DNA of 38,474 bases, from the NCBI GenBank assembly GCA_032586195.1, contig JAWHQP010000016.1, positions 1 to 38,474 on the forward strand, given 5' to 3'. Below the pieces are notes generated by a model. It ran no database searches and was not told the DNA's origin. It worked only from the letters and a program-made list of their open reading frames with translations. Shown here in pieces: positions 9,018-16,632 of this stretch. Within the stretch, counting starts at the first letter, position 1, and every line of letters begins with the position of its first letter. The position numbers and the translations under genes are program-made. This stretch comes from JAWHQP01 sp032586195. GTDB taxonomy: Bacteria > Pseudomonadota > Gammaproteobacteria > Enterobacterales > Pasteurellaceae.

Positions 9018-10019
9018 TTAATGCCATATCATCTGCATCACATAATTGACCGCCATGCCTCCAACCGCCAGCCAGACAAACACGATTCCACCTAATAGCA
9101 AGGGTTTTACGCCGGCTTGTTTGATGGCTGAAATCTGAGTGGTAACGCCTAATGCCGCCATCGCCACCATCAGCAGAGCGGAAGAGGCGGCGGAGAGCAT
9201 TCCGACAATATTTGCCGGTATCCATGCCGTGGAATTAATTACGGCGCACAGAATAAACAATAGAGCAAACCACGGCATGGTAAACCCGCGCGTCTCTGTT
9301 GTTTGCTGTTTTTGCCGATAAAAAGACAGCACAATGAGGAAAGGGGCGAGCATCATCACACGGATCATTTTGCTGATGACCGCCACATCGGCAACGGACG
9401 GATTGATGGCTTTTCCCGCCGCGTAAACCTGAGCGACTTCGTGGATTGTCGAACCGATATAAATCCCGAATTGTTTTTCGTCCAAGAACCCGATCACATT
9501 ATGCAAAACGGGATAAAGGAACATGGAAACAGTACCGAAAATCACCACTAACGCCACGGCGACGGACACTTTATGCGATTCCGCTTTCACTACGGATTGT
9601 GCCCCCAGAATCGCGGCGGCTCCGCAGATACTGCATCCCGTCGCGGTAAGAGAGACAAGCTGTTTATCCAGTTTCAGATAATATTTGCCGATAGCACTGG
9701 TAATGAAAAAAGTGGATACCAGCATAATGACATCCGTTGCGATTGCATTCACGCCCACGGCGCCGATATCCTGCAGGGTAATGTTAAAACCATACAGCAC
9801 AATCCCCAACCGCAGCAATCTGCCTTTAGCGAAATTAATGCCCTCGCCGGTATAACGTTCAATACGTTTATAGCAGCTGTTACCCACAATCAGTCCGAAC
9901 AAAATCGCTAAAGTCAATGCCCCCAGATGAGATTGCATCGCCCATTCCGTGCGGGCGGCAAAGCCGGCACAAACCGATATCAGCACAACTAATGCCAGTC
10001 CGTTAATATAATTTTTCAT
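9018..10019 (-). CDS. yeiH: YeiH/UPF0324 family membrane protein, putative sulfur-anion exporter
   Basis: This 333-residue polytopic membrane protein has about ten hydrophobic segments. It carries family landmarks such as RLGIVLYGFNITLQDIGAVG, TGCSICGAAAILGAQSVV (about residues 130-147) and GIYIGSTIHEVAQVYAAG. The family (Cons_hypoth698, UPF0324) is widely annotated as a putative sulfate or sulfite exporter; the substrate here is inferred. It is divergent from a LysR gene resembling YeiE, the same pairing as yeiH-yeiE in E. coli. The start has an RBS (aaggaaa) on the minus strand. Confidence 0.85.
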   Translation of the reverse strand: MKNYINGLALVVLISVCAGFAARTEWAMQSHLGALTLAILFGLIVGNSCYKRIERYTGEGINFAKGRLLRLGIVLYGFNITLQDIGAVGVNAIATDVIMLVSTFFITSAIGKYYLKLDKQLVSLTATGCSICGAAAILGAQSVVKAESHKVSVAVALVVIFGTVSMFLYPVLHNVIGFLDEKQFGIYIGSTIHEVAQVYAAGKAINPSVADVAVISKMIRVMMLAPFLIVLSFYRQKQQTTETRGFTMPWFALLFILCAVINSTAWIPANIVGMLSAASSALLMVAMAALGVTTQISAIKQAGVKPLLLGGIVFVWLAVGGMAVNYVMQMIWH

Positions 10020-10162
10020 TTCTTTTTCCTTTCCTTGTTTAAGCCGGCTGATTGCGGCTTCCTTACGGTGCGTAAGATAAAGTGAAATTATTAATAAGTA
10101 AAATTCATATTAGTGTTATAATTAATCCATTTAATTGATATAGAGCGTGGTAAAAGGAAGTC
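10020..10162. promoter_or_regulatory. Divergent yeiH-yeiE control region
   Basis: This AT-rich gap contains a perfect 10-bp palindrome, TTATTAATAA, at 10088-10097. A good -10, TATAAT, for the plus strand sits at 10117-10122. The palindrome is a candidate LysR-type operator able to control both genes, but the assignment is inferred from position only. Confidence 0.45.
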
Positions 10163-11041
10163 ATGAAAATTACCCTAAAACAACTGGCGGTATTTAATGC
10201 GGTTTATTGCTCGGGCACGACCGTTCAGGCGGCGGAACGGCTCGCGCTTTCGCAGTCTGCGATCAGCAGCGCGTTGCATGAACTGGAAAAGCTGCTTAAT
10301 GTGAAATTATTTGAACGTAACGGTAAGAAACTGGTGATAACGCCGGCGGCCCGAAGGTTATATCCGCAGGCGGCGGCGGTATTAATGCAGGTTGAGGAAA
10401 TGGAAGAAGCATTTTCCAGCGGCAAATTACAGTTAAACATCGGTGCAAGCACCACTATCGGCAATTATCTGCTGCCTGAACTGATTTCAGCGTTTACCCG
10501 GCGGTATCCTAACATCGAAATTATTCTACATGTGCATAATACCAGGGAAGTGTGTGAAGGATTGCGCGATTTTGCCTATGATCTAGGCTTTATTGAAGGC
10601 GATAATCTGTTTGACGAACTCATTGCCGAAAAATGGCGGCAGGATGAACTGACGCTCTTTGCGGCGACGCATAGCCAATTTGTTGATGATCAGACGGATA
10701 CCGTTTCAATGTCGCAGCTGAAAAAACTACCGCTGGTGTTGCGAGAACAGGGTTCCGGCACGCGGGAGACCATCGAACGTCTTATTCTCCGTGATGTCAG
10801 CCATCCGCATATCCTACAGTTAAGCCATTCGGAAGCGATTCGACAAGCGGTGATTCATGATTTCGGTATCGGCTGTTTGTCCAAATATGTGCTGGAAGAC
10901 GCGCTGAAACTGGGGAAAATCCGTTATTTGACATTAACCGGAAAACCTTTATATCGAACGCTTTGGCTGGTGAAGCACCACAATAAATATCTTTCCGACG
11001 GCTTACAGGCTTTTTTACAATTCTGTCGGGATTATCAATAA
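10163..11041 (+). CDS. yeiE: LysR family transcriptional regulator, YeiE-like
   Basis: A 292-residue LysR-type regulator. The N-terminal winged helix-turn-helix (residues about 1-60: LKQLAVFNAVYCSGTTVQAAERLALSQSAISSALHELEKLL) is followed by a substrate-binding domain (about 88-290) with typical ELISAFTRRYPNIEI and LREQGSGTRETIERL stretches. Its closest well-known relative by context is YeiE, implicated in sulfite sensing in enterics. The divergent YeiH-type exporter supports control of sulfur-anion efflux. That role is inferred, and the ligand cannot be read from sequence. Confidence 0.82.
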   Translation: MKITLKQLAVFNAVYCSGTTVQAAERLALSQSAISSALHELEKLLNVKLFERNGKKLVITPAARRLYPQAAAVLMQVEEMEEAFSSGKLQLNIGASTTIGNYLLPELISAFTRRYPNIEIILHVHNTREVCEGLRDFAYDLGFIEGDNLFDELIAEKWRQDELTLFAATHSQFVDDQTDTVSMSQLKKLPLVLREQGSGTRETIERLILRDVSHPHILQLSHSEAIRQAVIHDFGIGCLSKYVLEDALKLGKIRYLTLTGKPLYRTLWLVKHHNKYLSDGLQAFLQFCRDYQ

Positions 11042-11042
11042 G

Positions 11043-11101
11043 AAAAAGTGCGGTGTTGAATATGCGAGTATTAAAACTCGCCGATATGACACCGCGCTTT
11101 T
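11043..11101. terminator. Bidirectional hairpin made from an inverted uptake-signal pair
   Basis: An exact USS (11045-11054) faces a one-base variant (accgcgcttt, 11091-11100). Flanking GCGAGT / ACTCGC and ATAT blocks extend the pairing, giving a long stem between the convergent yeiE and pepD. The right arm ends in TTTT, and the left arm gives a U-run on the minus strand. It likely terminates both genes. Confidence 0.7.
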
Positions 11102-11114
11102 CATTGTGCTCATT

Positions 11115-12575
11115 CTATTTCTCAGGTATTTCCGCCAGCACCTTGGTTAATAAAGTCCAATAGGCCTGCACCGCCGGAATGTGCACTTTTTCGTCCGGCG
11201 AATGGGCGTTGAGAATGGTCGGGCCGATGGAAACCATATCCATATGCGGATAGATTTTTTTCAGCAGACCGCATTCCAATCCCGCATGAATCACCTTAAT
11301 CGCAGGCGGATGGCCTAAAATCTGCTCGTAAGCGGTTTTGGTCAGGTTGAGAAGCGGTGTGTCGGCGACAGGTTCCCAGCCCGGATAGCGGCCGGAGAAG
11401 GTTACTTCGGCGTTGGCGAGTTCAGTGAAGGAAATCAGCATGCTGTTGATATAATCCGTGCCGGAGCCGATGAGCGAACGCACCAGAATCGTGCCGCGCA
11501 CCGCGTTTTCCTCGGTTTTCAATACGCCGATACTCAACGAGCTTTCCACTACACCCCGCACCACATCGCTATTGCGGATAACGCCGTTCGGCAAGGCGTT
11601 TAACAGATTGATGACGGATCGCGTGGTCGCGGCGTCGAATACCTGTTCGGCATTGGCGACAGATTGCAATGCGAGCGTGAAATTGCCATCGGCGATAGCC
11701 AACTCAGCTCTCAATTCGGCTTCAAAATCCGCCAGCACGTTTTGCAGCGGTGCGATATCGCCGTCAACACTCAGAGTGGCAAAGGCTTCGCGCGGAATGG
11801 CATTGCGCACCGAACCGCCGTGAATTTCCGCCAGTCGGAAGGAAAAGTGCGGTGCTGATTTAGCGAGTTTTGCCAACAGGCGCGCCATGACTTTGATGGC
11901 GTTCGCCCGCCCGGTGTGAATGTCACAGCCCGAATGTCCGCCGCGCAGGCCTTTCAAAGCGAGTTGATAGCTGCGCGCGAACGGATTGGCTTCCCATGTT
12001 AACGGAATGCGCAGCTCGGCATTTTCGCCGCCGGCACAGCCGATGTAAATTTCGCCGTTTTCTTCCGTGTCGGTGTTGATCATCAACTCTGATTGCAGCC
12101 AATCCGCGCGCAGGCCGACAGCGCCTTCCATGCCGGCTTCCTCGGTCATAGTAAGTAGCACTTCAAGCGGCGGATGGGCGAGATCGTCGCTGTCTAATAC
12201 CGTGAGGGCCGACGCCATACCGATGCCGTTATCCGCACCCAAGGTAGTGCCTTTGGCCTTGACCCATTCGCCGTCGATATAAGGCTGAATCGGATCGGTT
12301 AAGAAATCATGCGGTGTGCCGGCATTGGCTTGCGGCACCATATCCAAATGGGCCTGCAACACCACGGGCCGGCGGTTTTCCATGCCCTTGGCGGCGGGTT
12401 TACGGATCAGCACGTTGCCCGCTTCATCGCGTTCGGCATAAAAGCCTTTTTGGCTTGCCCAGGCGAGGATAAATTCGGCTAATTTGTCTTCATGGTAAGA
12501 AGGGTGAGGAATGGCACAGATCTGATCGAACCAATGCCACAATAAACGGGGTTGAAGTGATTGAATTTCGGACAT
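11115..12575 (-). CDS. pepD: Aminoacyl-histidine dipeptidase (peptidase D)
   Basis: PepD is a cytosolic M20-family di-zinc dipeptidase that cleaves Xaa-His and many other dipeptides. I chose the ATG at 12575 (MSEIQSLQPRLLWHWFDQI), 486 residues, because a strong RBS (aggaagg) precedes it; an upstream in-frame start at 12611 lacks support. E. coli PepD is 485. Metal and catalytic motifs seen: LQAHLDMVPQ, TTLGADNGIG, MTEEAGMEGAVGL, INTDTEE and the C-terminal NAHSPDEKVHI. It is divergent from gpt, as in E. coli. An uptake signal at 11844-11853 is embedded in frame (encoding SAPHFS). Confidence 0.95.
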   Translation of the reverse strand: MSEIQSLQPRLLWHWFDQICAIPHPSYHEDKLAEFILAWASQKGFYAERDEAGNVLIRKPAAKGMENRRPVVLQAHLDMVPQANAGTPHDFLTDPIQPYIDGEWVKAKGTTLGADNGIGMASALTVLDSDDLAHPPLEVLLTMTEEAGMEGAVGLRADWLQSELMINTDTEENGEIYIGCAGGENAELRIPLTWEANPFARSYQLALKGLRGGHSGCDIHTGRANAIKVMARLLAKLAKSAPHFSFRLAEIHGGSVRNAIPREAFATLSVDGDIAPLQNVLADFEAELRAELAIADGNFTLALQSVANAEQVFDAATTRSVINLLNALPNGVIRNSDVVRGVVESSLSIGVLKTEENAVRGTILVRSLIGSGTDYINSMLISFTELANAEVTFSGRYPGWEPVADTPLLNLTKTAYEQILGHPPAIKVIHAGLECGLLKKIYPHMDMVSIGPTILNAHSPDEKVHIPAVQAYWTLLTKVLAEIPEK

Positions 12576-12741
12576 AGACCTTCCTTTGTTAAAAACTGAG
12601 AAAAACAGCACCGCACTTTGGCGGTTTTTTTGTTAAATACGCAGCAAATAATAGCATAAAAGCCGTTTTCGGGTTATCCTTACGCAATTTTATTTATCGG
12701 CGGGTGTTTTTGCCCGCCTGTTTCCATTTAAGGTGAATATT

Positions 12742-13206
12742 ATGAGCGAAAAATATGTTGTAACTTGGGATATGTTCCATATGCACGCACGCAAGTTGTC
12801 GGAGCGTTTGCTGCCGGCGTCGCAATGGAAGGGCATTATTGCGGTGAGTCGCGGCGGCTTGTTCCCGGCCGCGGTGTTGGCGCGGGAATTGGGTATTCGC
12901 CATGTGGAAACCCTGTGTATTGCAAGTTATGACCACGATCAACAGGGCGAATTGCGTGTTATTCATGCCGCAAAAGTGGCGAATGGCGGCGAAGGTTATA
13001 TTGTGGTGGACGATTTGGTGGATACCGGTAACACTGCCCGCGCGATTCGTGAAATTTACCCGAACGCCAGATTTGTCACCGTGTTTGCGAAGCCGGTGGG
13101 CGCGTCGCTGGTGGATGATTATGTTATCGATATTCCGCAGAATACCTGGATTGAACAGCCTTGGGATTTAGGCATTACCTTTGTTCCGCCGCTGGCGAGA
13201 AAGTAA
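12742..13206 (+). CDS. gpt: Xanthine-guanine phosphoribosyltransferase
   Basis: Gpt salvages guanine and xanthine with PRPP to make GMP and XMP. The ATG at 12742 (MSEKYVVTWDMFHMHARKL) is preceded by the RBS aaggtg, so the GTG three codons upstream is not needed. The product is 154 residues (152 in E. coli). It shows the SRGGLFPAAVLARELGI loop and the PRPP-binding motif YIVVDDLVDTGNTARAI (about residues 86-102). The C-terminal WIEQPWDLGITFVPP is typical. A terminator at 13228-13255 follows. The pepD-gpt gap contains an uptake signal at 12610-12619. Confidence 0.95.
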   Translation: MSEKYVVTWDMFHMHARKLSERLLPASQWKGIIAVSRGGLFPAAVLARELGIRHVETLCIASYDHDQQGELRVIHAAKVANGGEGYIVVDDLVDTGNTARAIREIYPNARFVTVFAKPVGASLVDDYVIDIPQNTWIEQPWDLGITFVPPLARK

Positions 13207-13227
13207 TTTATTTCTTCTTTTTTATAC

Positions 13228-13255
13228 AGGGATCTGCGTTGTCAGATCCTTTATT
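13228..13255 (+). terminator. Rho-independent terminator of gpt
   Basis: A perfect 7-bp stem, GGATCTG / CAGATCC, with loop CGTTGT is extended by A-T and G-U pairs. It is followed by TTTATT. Confidence 0.8.
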
Positions 13256-13299
13256 GTTAGTATGGACTTTCAATTTTTTTCTAAATAAAACTCCTGAAA

Positions 13300-13360
13300 T
13301 TGATTTAGATCAGAAATTTTTAACGATTAATCTCCAACCCTAACTGCAAAGGGGTATAAT
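13300..13360 (+). promoter_or_regulatory. adhE promoter with FNR-type site
   Basis: TTGATTTAGATCAG at 13300-13313 matches the FNR consensus TTGAT-N4-ATCAA at 9 of 10 positions. A perfect -10, TATAAT, sits at 13355-13360 with no good -35. The site would be centred about 60 bp upstream of the predicted start, a class I activator position. It fits anaerobic induction of adhE. Confidence 0.7.
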
Positions 13361-13408
13361 CCAAGACAGTAACTCATTTTAATTTTAACAACTTTAGGAG
13401 AAATCATT

Positions 13409-16033
13409 ATGACTAATACTGTTGAAAACGCAGTTAGCCCGGCTCAGGCGGAAGTTAATTCTCTTGTAGCAAACGCCTTGGTGGCACTGGAGGAATTCAG
13501 ATTGCTGAATCAGGAGCAGGTGGACTATATCGTCGCGAAAGCCTCCGTGGCGGCGTTGGATCAGCACGGTGTGCTGGCGTTACACGCCGTGGAGGAAACG
13601 GGGCGCGGTGTGTTTGAGGACAAAGCCACCAAAAACCTGTTTGCTTGCGAGCACGTGGTGAACGAAATGCGGCATTTGAAAACCGCCGGCATAATCAGTG
13701 AAGATGATGTAACCGGGATCACCGAAATCGCTGACCCGGTCGGTGTAATATGCGGTATTACCCCGACGACCAATCCGACATCCACCGCTATTTTCAAATC
13801 TCTCATTGCCTTAAAAACCCGTAATCCAATCGTATTCGCATTCCATCCGGCCGCTCAGCAATCTTCCGCTCACGCGGCACAAATCGTTTATGATGCGGCG
13901 GTGGCGGCAGGCGCGCCGAAAAACTGTATTCAATGGATTTCCAAGCCATCCATGGAAGGCACCGGCGCTTTAATGAAACATCCGGGCGTGGCAACCATTC
14001 TGGCGACAGGCGGTAATGCAATGGTTGAGGCGGCTTATTCCTGCGGTAAACCGGCGTTAGGCGTAGGGGCGGGCAACGTGCCGGCTTATGTGGAAAAATC
14101 GGCCAATATTAAACAGGCCGTTCACGATATCGTGATGTCCAAAGCTTTCGATAACGGCATGGTGTGTGCTTCCGAGCAGGCGGCTATCGCGGATGCGGAA
14201 ATCTACGATGAGTTTGTGAAAGAATTAAAATCCTACGGTGTTTATTTCGTGAATAAAAAAGAAAAAGCCTTGCTGGAAGAATTTATGTTCGGCGTAAAAG
14301 CCAACAGCAAAGACTGTGCGGGAGCGAAATTAAATGCCAATGTAGTGGGTAAATCAGCGTTCTGGATCGCGCAGCAGGCAGGCTTTGACGTTCCGCCTAA
14401 AACCAATATCTTAGTGGCGGAATGCCGGGAAGTCGGCCCGAAAGAGCCGCTCACCCGTGAAAAACTTTCACCGGTACTTGCCTTATTAAAATCCCATTCC
14501 ACTGACGAAGGTTTAGACCTTGCGGAGGCTATGGTAGAATTTAATGGTCTCGGCCACTCCGCCGCCATCCACACTAAAGACGCCGCCCTGGCGAAAAAAT
14601 TCGGTGAACGCGTGAAAGCCATTCGTATTATCTGGAATTCACCGTCAACTTTCGGCGGTATCGGTGATGTGTATAATGCATTCCTTCCTTCTCTTACCCT
14701 GGGTTGCGGCTCTTACGGTAAAAACTCCGTGGGCAACAACGTGAGTGCAGTGAATTTAATCAATATCAAACGGGTGGGAAGACGGAGAAATAATATGCAA
14801 TGGTTCAAAGTACCTTCAAAAATTTATTTTGAACGGGATTCAATTCAATACTTACAAGCGATTCCTGACATGAAACGCGTGGTGATCGTGACTGACCACA
14901 CCATGGTGGATTTGGGTGTCGCGCAGAAAATCGCCCACCAATTGGAAGTTCGCAATGACGGTGTGACATATCAATTATTCAGCGATGTAGAACCGGATCC
15001 GTCAATCGAAACCGTACGCAAAGGCACCGAACTGATCGCCGGCTTCAAACCGGACACCATTATCGCGCTGGGCGGCGGTTCCGCCATGGATGCGGCGAAA
15101 GCCATGTGGCTGTTCTACGAACGTCCGGATATCGACTTCCGCGATTTGGTACAAAAATTCATGGATATTCGTAAACGTGCCTTCAAATTCCCTTCATTAG
15201 GTAAAAAAGCACGCTTCATAGGCATTCCGACCACCTCGGGTACGGGGTCTGAAGTGAGTCCGTTTGCGGTCATCACCGAAGGCGATAAGAAATATCCGCT
15301 GGCCGACTATGCGTTAACCCCGACTATCGCCATTGTGGACCCGGCTTTAGTCATGTCCGTGCCGGCTCATGTGGCGGCGGATACCGGTTTGGACGTATTA
15401 ACCCATGCCACCGAGGCATATGTTTCCGTACTGGCGAACGACTTCACCGACGGTCTTGCGCTACAGGCGATTAAAATCGTGTTTGAATATCTTGAACGTT
15501 CGGTAAAAGAGAAAGACGAAGAAGCCCGTGAAAAATTACACAATGCTTCAACTATGGCGGGTATGGCATTCGCCAACGCGTTCCTGGGGATGAACCATTC
15601 GCTTGCGCACAAACTCGGTGGCTACTTCCATACGCCGCACGGTCGTACGAATGCCATTCTGATGCCACATGTTATTCGTTATAACGGTACCCGTCCGACC
15701 AAAACAGCGACGTGGCCGAAATACAATTACTACAAAGCGGATCAGAAATATCAGGACATCGCCCGCTTATTAGGCCTGCCGGCCGCAACGCCGCAGGAAG
15801 GCGTGAAGTCCTATGCGAAAGCCGTTTATGATTTGGCGGTCCGCTGTGGTATTAAAATGTCGTTCAAAGAACAGGGACTGGATGAAAAAACCTGGATGGA
15901 TGCCCGTCATCAAATCGCTCTGTTGGCGTACGAAGATCAGTGTTCACCGGCCAACCCTCGTTTACCGATAGTGGCGGATATGGAAAAAATTCTGACCAAC
16001 GCCTACTATGGTTATGATGAAAGCAAATACTAA
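13409..16033 (+). CDS. adhE: Bifunctional acetaldehyde-CoA dehydrogenase / alcohol dehydrogenase
   Basis: AdhE reduces acetyl-CoA to acetaldehyde and then ethanol with NADH during fermentation; the family assembles into long filaments (spirosomes). The 874-residue protein is the standard fusion. The N-terminal aldehyde dehydrogenase domain (about 1-440) has the catalytic Cys in DNGMVCASEQA. After a linker comes an iron-dependent alcohol dehydrogenase (from about 450) with GGGSAMDAAKAMW, GIPTTSGTGSEVSPFAVIT and the metal-binding GMNHSLAHKLGGYFHTPHGRTNA. E. coli AdhE is 891. The RBS aggaga is well placed. A likely FNR site and a strong terminator flank it as a monocistronic unit. Confidence 0.97.
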   Translation: MTNTVENAVSPAQAEVNSLVANALVALEEFRLLNQEQVDYIVAKASVAALDQHGVLALHAVEETGRGVFEDKATKNLFACEHVVNEMRHLKTAGIISEDDVTGITEIADPVGVICGITPTTNPTSTAIFKSLIALKTRNPIVFAFHPAAQQSSAHAAQIVYDAAVAAGAPKNCIQWISKPSMEGTGALMKHPGVATILATGGNAMVEAAYSCGKPALGVGAGNVPAYVEKSANIKQAVHDIVMSKAFDNGMVCASEQAAIADAEIYDEFVKELKSYGVYFVNKKEKALLEEFMFGVKANSKDCAGAKLNANVVGKSAFWIAQQAGFDVPPKTNILVAECREVGPKEPLTREKLSPVLALLKSHSTDEGLDLAEAMVEFNGLGHSAAIHTKDAALAKKFGERVKAIRIIWNSPSTFGGIGDVYNAFLPSLTLGCGSYGKNSVGNNVSAVNLINIKRVGRRRNNMQWFKVPSKIYFERDSIQYLQAIPDMKRVVIVTDHTMVDLGVAQKIAHQLEVRNDGVTYQLFSDVEPDPSIETVRKGTELIAGFKPDTIIALGGGSAMDAAKAMWLFYERPDIDFRDLVQKFMDIRKRAFKFPSLGKKARFIGIPTTSGTGSEVSPFAVITEGDKKYPLADYALTPTIAIVDPALVMSVPAHVAADTGLDVLTHATEAYVSVLANDFTDGLALQAIKIVFEYLERSVKEKDEEAREKLHNASTMAGMAFANAFLGMNHSLAHKLGGYFHTPHGRTNAILMPHVIRYNGTRPTKTATWPKYNYYKADQKYQDIARLLGLPAATPQEGVKSYAKAVYDLAVRCGIKMSFKEQGLDEKTWMDARHQIALLAYEDQCSPANPRLPIVADMEKILTNAYYGYDESKY

Positions 16034-16070
16034 TTTTCGCTCGGCATAACGAAAATTAAAAACTCGTTAA

Positions 16071-16106
16071 AAACGCACCGCACTTTGAAGTGACGGTGCG
16101 TTTTTT
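16071..16106. terminator. Bidirectional terminator containing an uptake signal
   Basis: The stem AAAACGCACCG / CGGTGCGTTTT (11 bp) is followed by a T-run, and AAAA on the left gives a U-run for the minus strand. The exact USS core 16078-16086 forms part of the stem. It lies between convergent adhE and the merR-type gene and probably ends both. Confidence 0.9.
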
Positions 16107-16112
16107 ATGGGA

Positions 16113-16511
16113 TTAATGAGGCGACAGTGAATTCAGCACCCGACAATGCGCCACGTCATGGCTGTGACACTGCGTCAGCCCTTCTAAAAATTGTTTAATC
16201 TCATTGAGCTGAGCGATTTTCTCGTTGATTTGCCGCAAATGCCGTTCGGCTAATTCATCGGCGTTGCGGCAGTTTTGTTCGGGGTTTTGTTTGAGCAGCG
16301 AAAGCTGTTTCACTTCATCCAGGCTGAAACCGATCTCACGGCACATTTTAATAAAACGCAGAAACGACACCGCACTTTCGTCAAACAAACGATAGCCGTT
16401 TGCTCCACGCCGCGGTTTCGGCAGCAAACCGATTTTTTCATAATGGCGAATGGTATCCTGACTTACCTCGGCGGCCTGCGCGAGTTGGTTGATTTTCAGA
16501 TAACGGCTCAT
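16113..16511 (-). CDS. MerR family metal-responsive regulator, ZntR/CadR-like
   Basis: A 132-residue MerR-type activator, starting at the ATG at 16511 (MSRYLKINQLAQAAEVSQDTIRHYEKIGLL) behind a GAGGAA ribosome site; ten extra upstream codons are not supported. It has an N-terminal helix-turn-helix with RHYEKIGLLPKPRR, the wing region NGYRLFDE, and a coiled-coil dimerisation helix (about 75-115). The C-terminal metal loop QCHSHDVAHC has two cysteines (C-x7-C) plus histidines. The cysteine spacing resembles CueR, but the divergent Zn/Cd-type ATPase and a zntA-like operator favour zinc, cadmium or lead sensing. Metal specificity is inferred. Confidence 0.85.
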   Translation of the reverse strand: MSRYLKINQLAQAAEVSQDTIRHYEKIGLLPKPRRGANGYRLFDESAVSFLRFIKMCREIGFSLDEVKQLSLLKQNPEQNCRNADELAERHLRQINEKIAQLNEIKQFLEGLTQCHSHDVAHCRVLNSLSPH

Positions 16512-16570
16512 AACGGATTCCTCAGCTGCATTTTGCCGCAATTATAGCATGAAAAATTGACTGAATTTCC

Positions 16571-16601
16571 TTGACCTTGGAGTAACCCCAAGGTTTTTAA
16601 T
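16571..16601 (+). promoter_or_regulatory. MerR-type operator and promoter of the metal ATPase
   Basis: The -35 TTGACC (16571-16576) and -10 TTTAAT (16596-16601) are separated by an over-long 19-bp spacer. The spacer region holds a perfect dyad, ACCTTGG at 16574-16580 and CCAAGGT at 16588-16594. The GGAGT-N2-CCCC centre resembles the E. coli zntA operator. MerR-family activators untwist such promoters when metal is bound. Confidence 0.85.
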
Positions 16602-16632
16602 AAGCATAACGATATGAACAGAGGAATCGATT

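Noticed and set aside
12610..12630. Terminator-like ACCGC/GCGGT plus T-run between pepD and gpt
   Set aside because: It is a chance 5-bp pairing around an uptake signal between divergent genes, with no upstream transcript to end on that strand.
13161..13343. 60-codon frame across the gpt end
   Set aside because: It runs through the gpt terminator and into the adhE promoter in another frame; a shadow.
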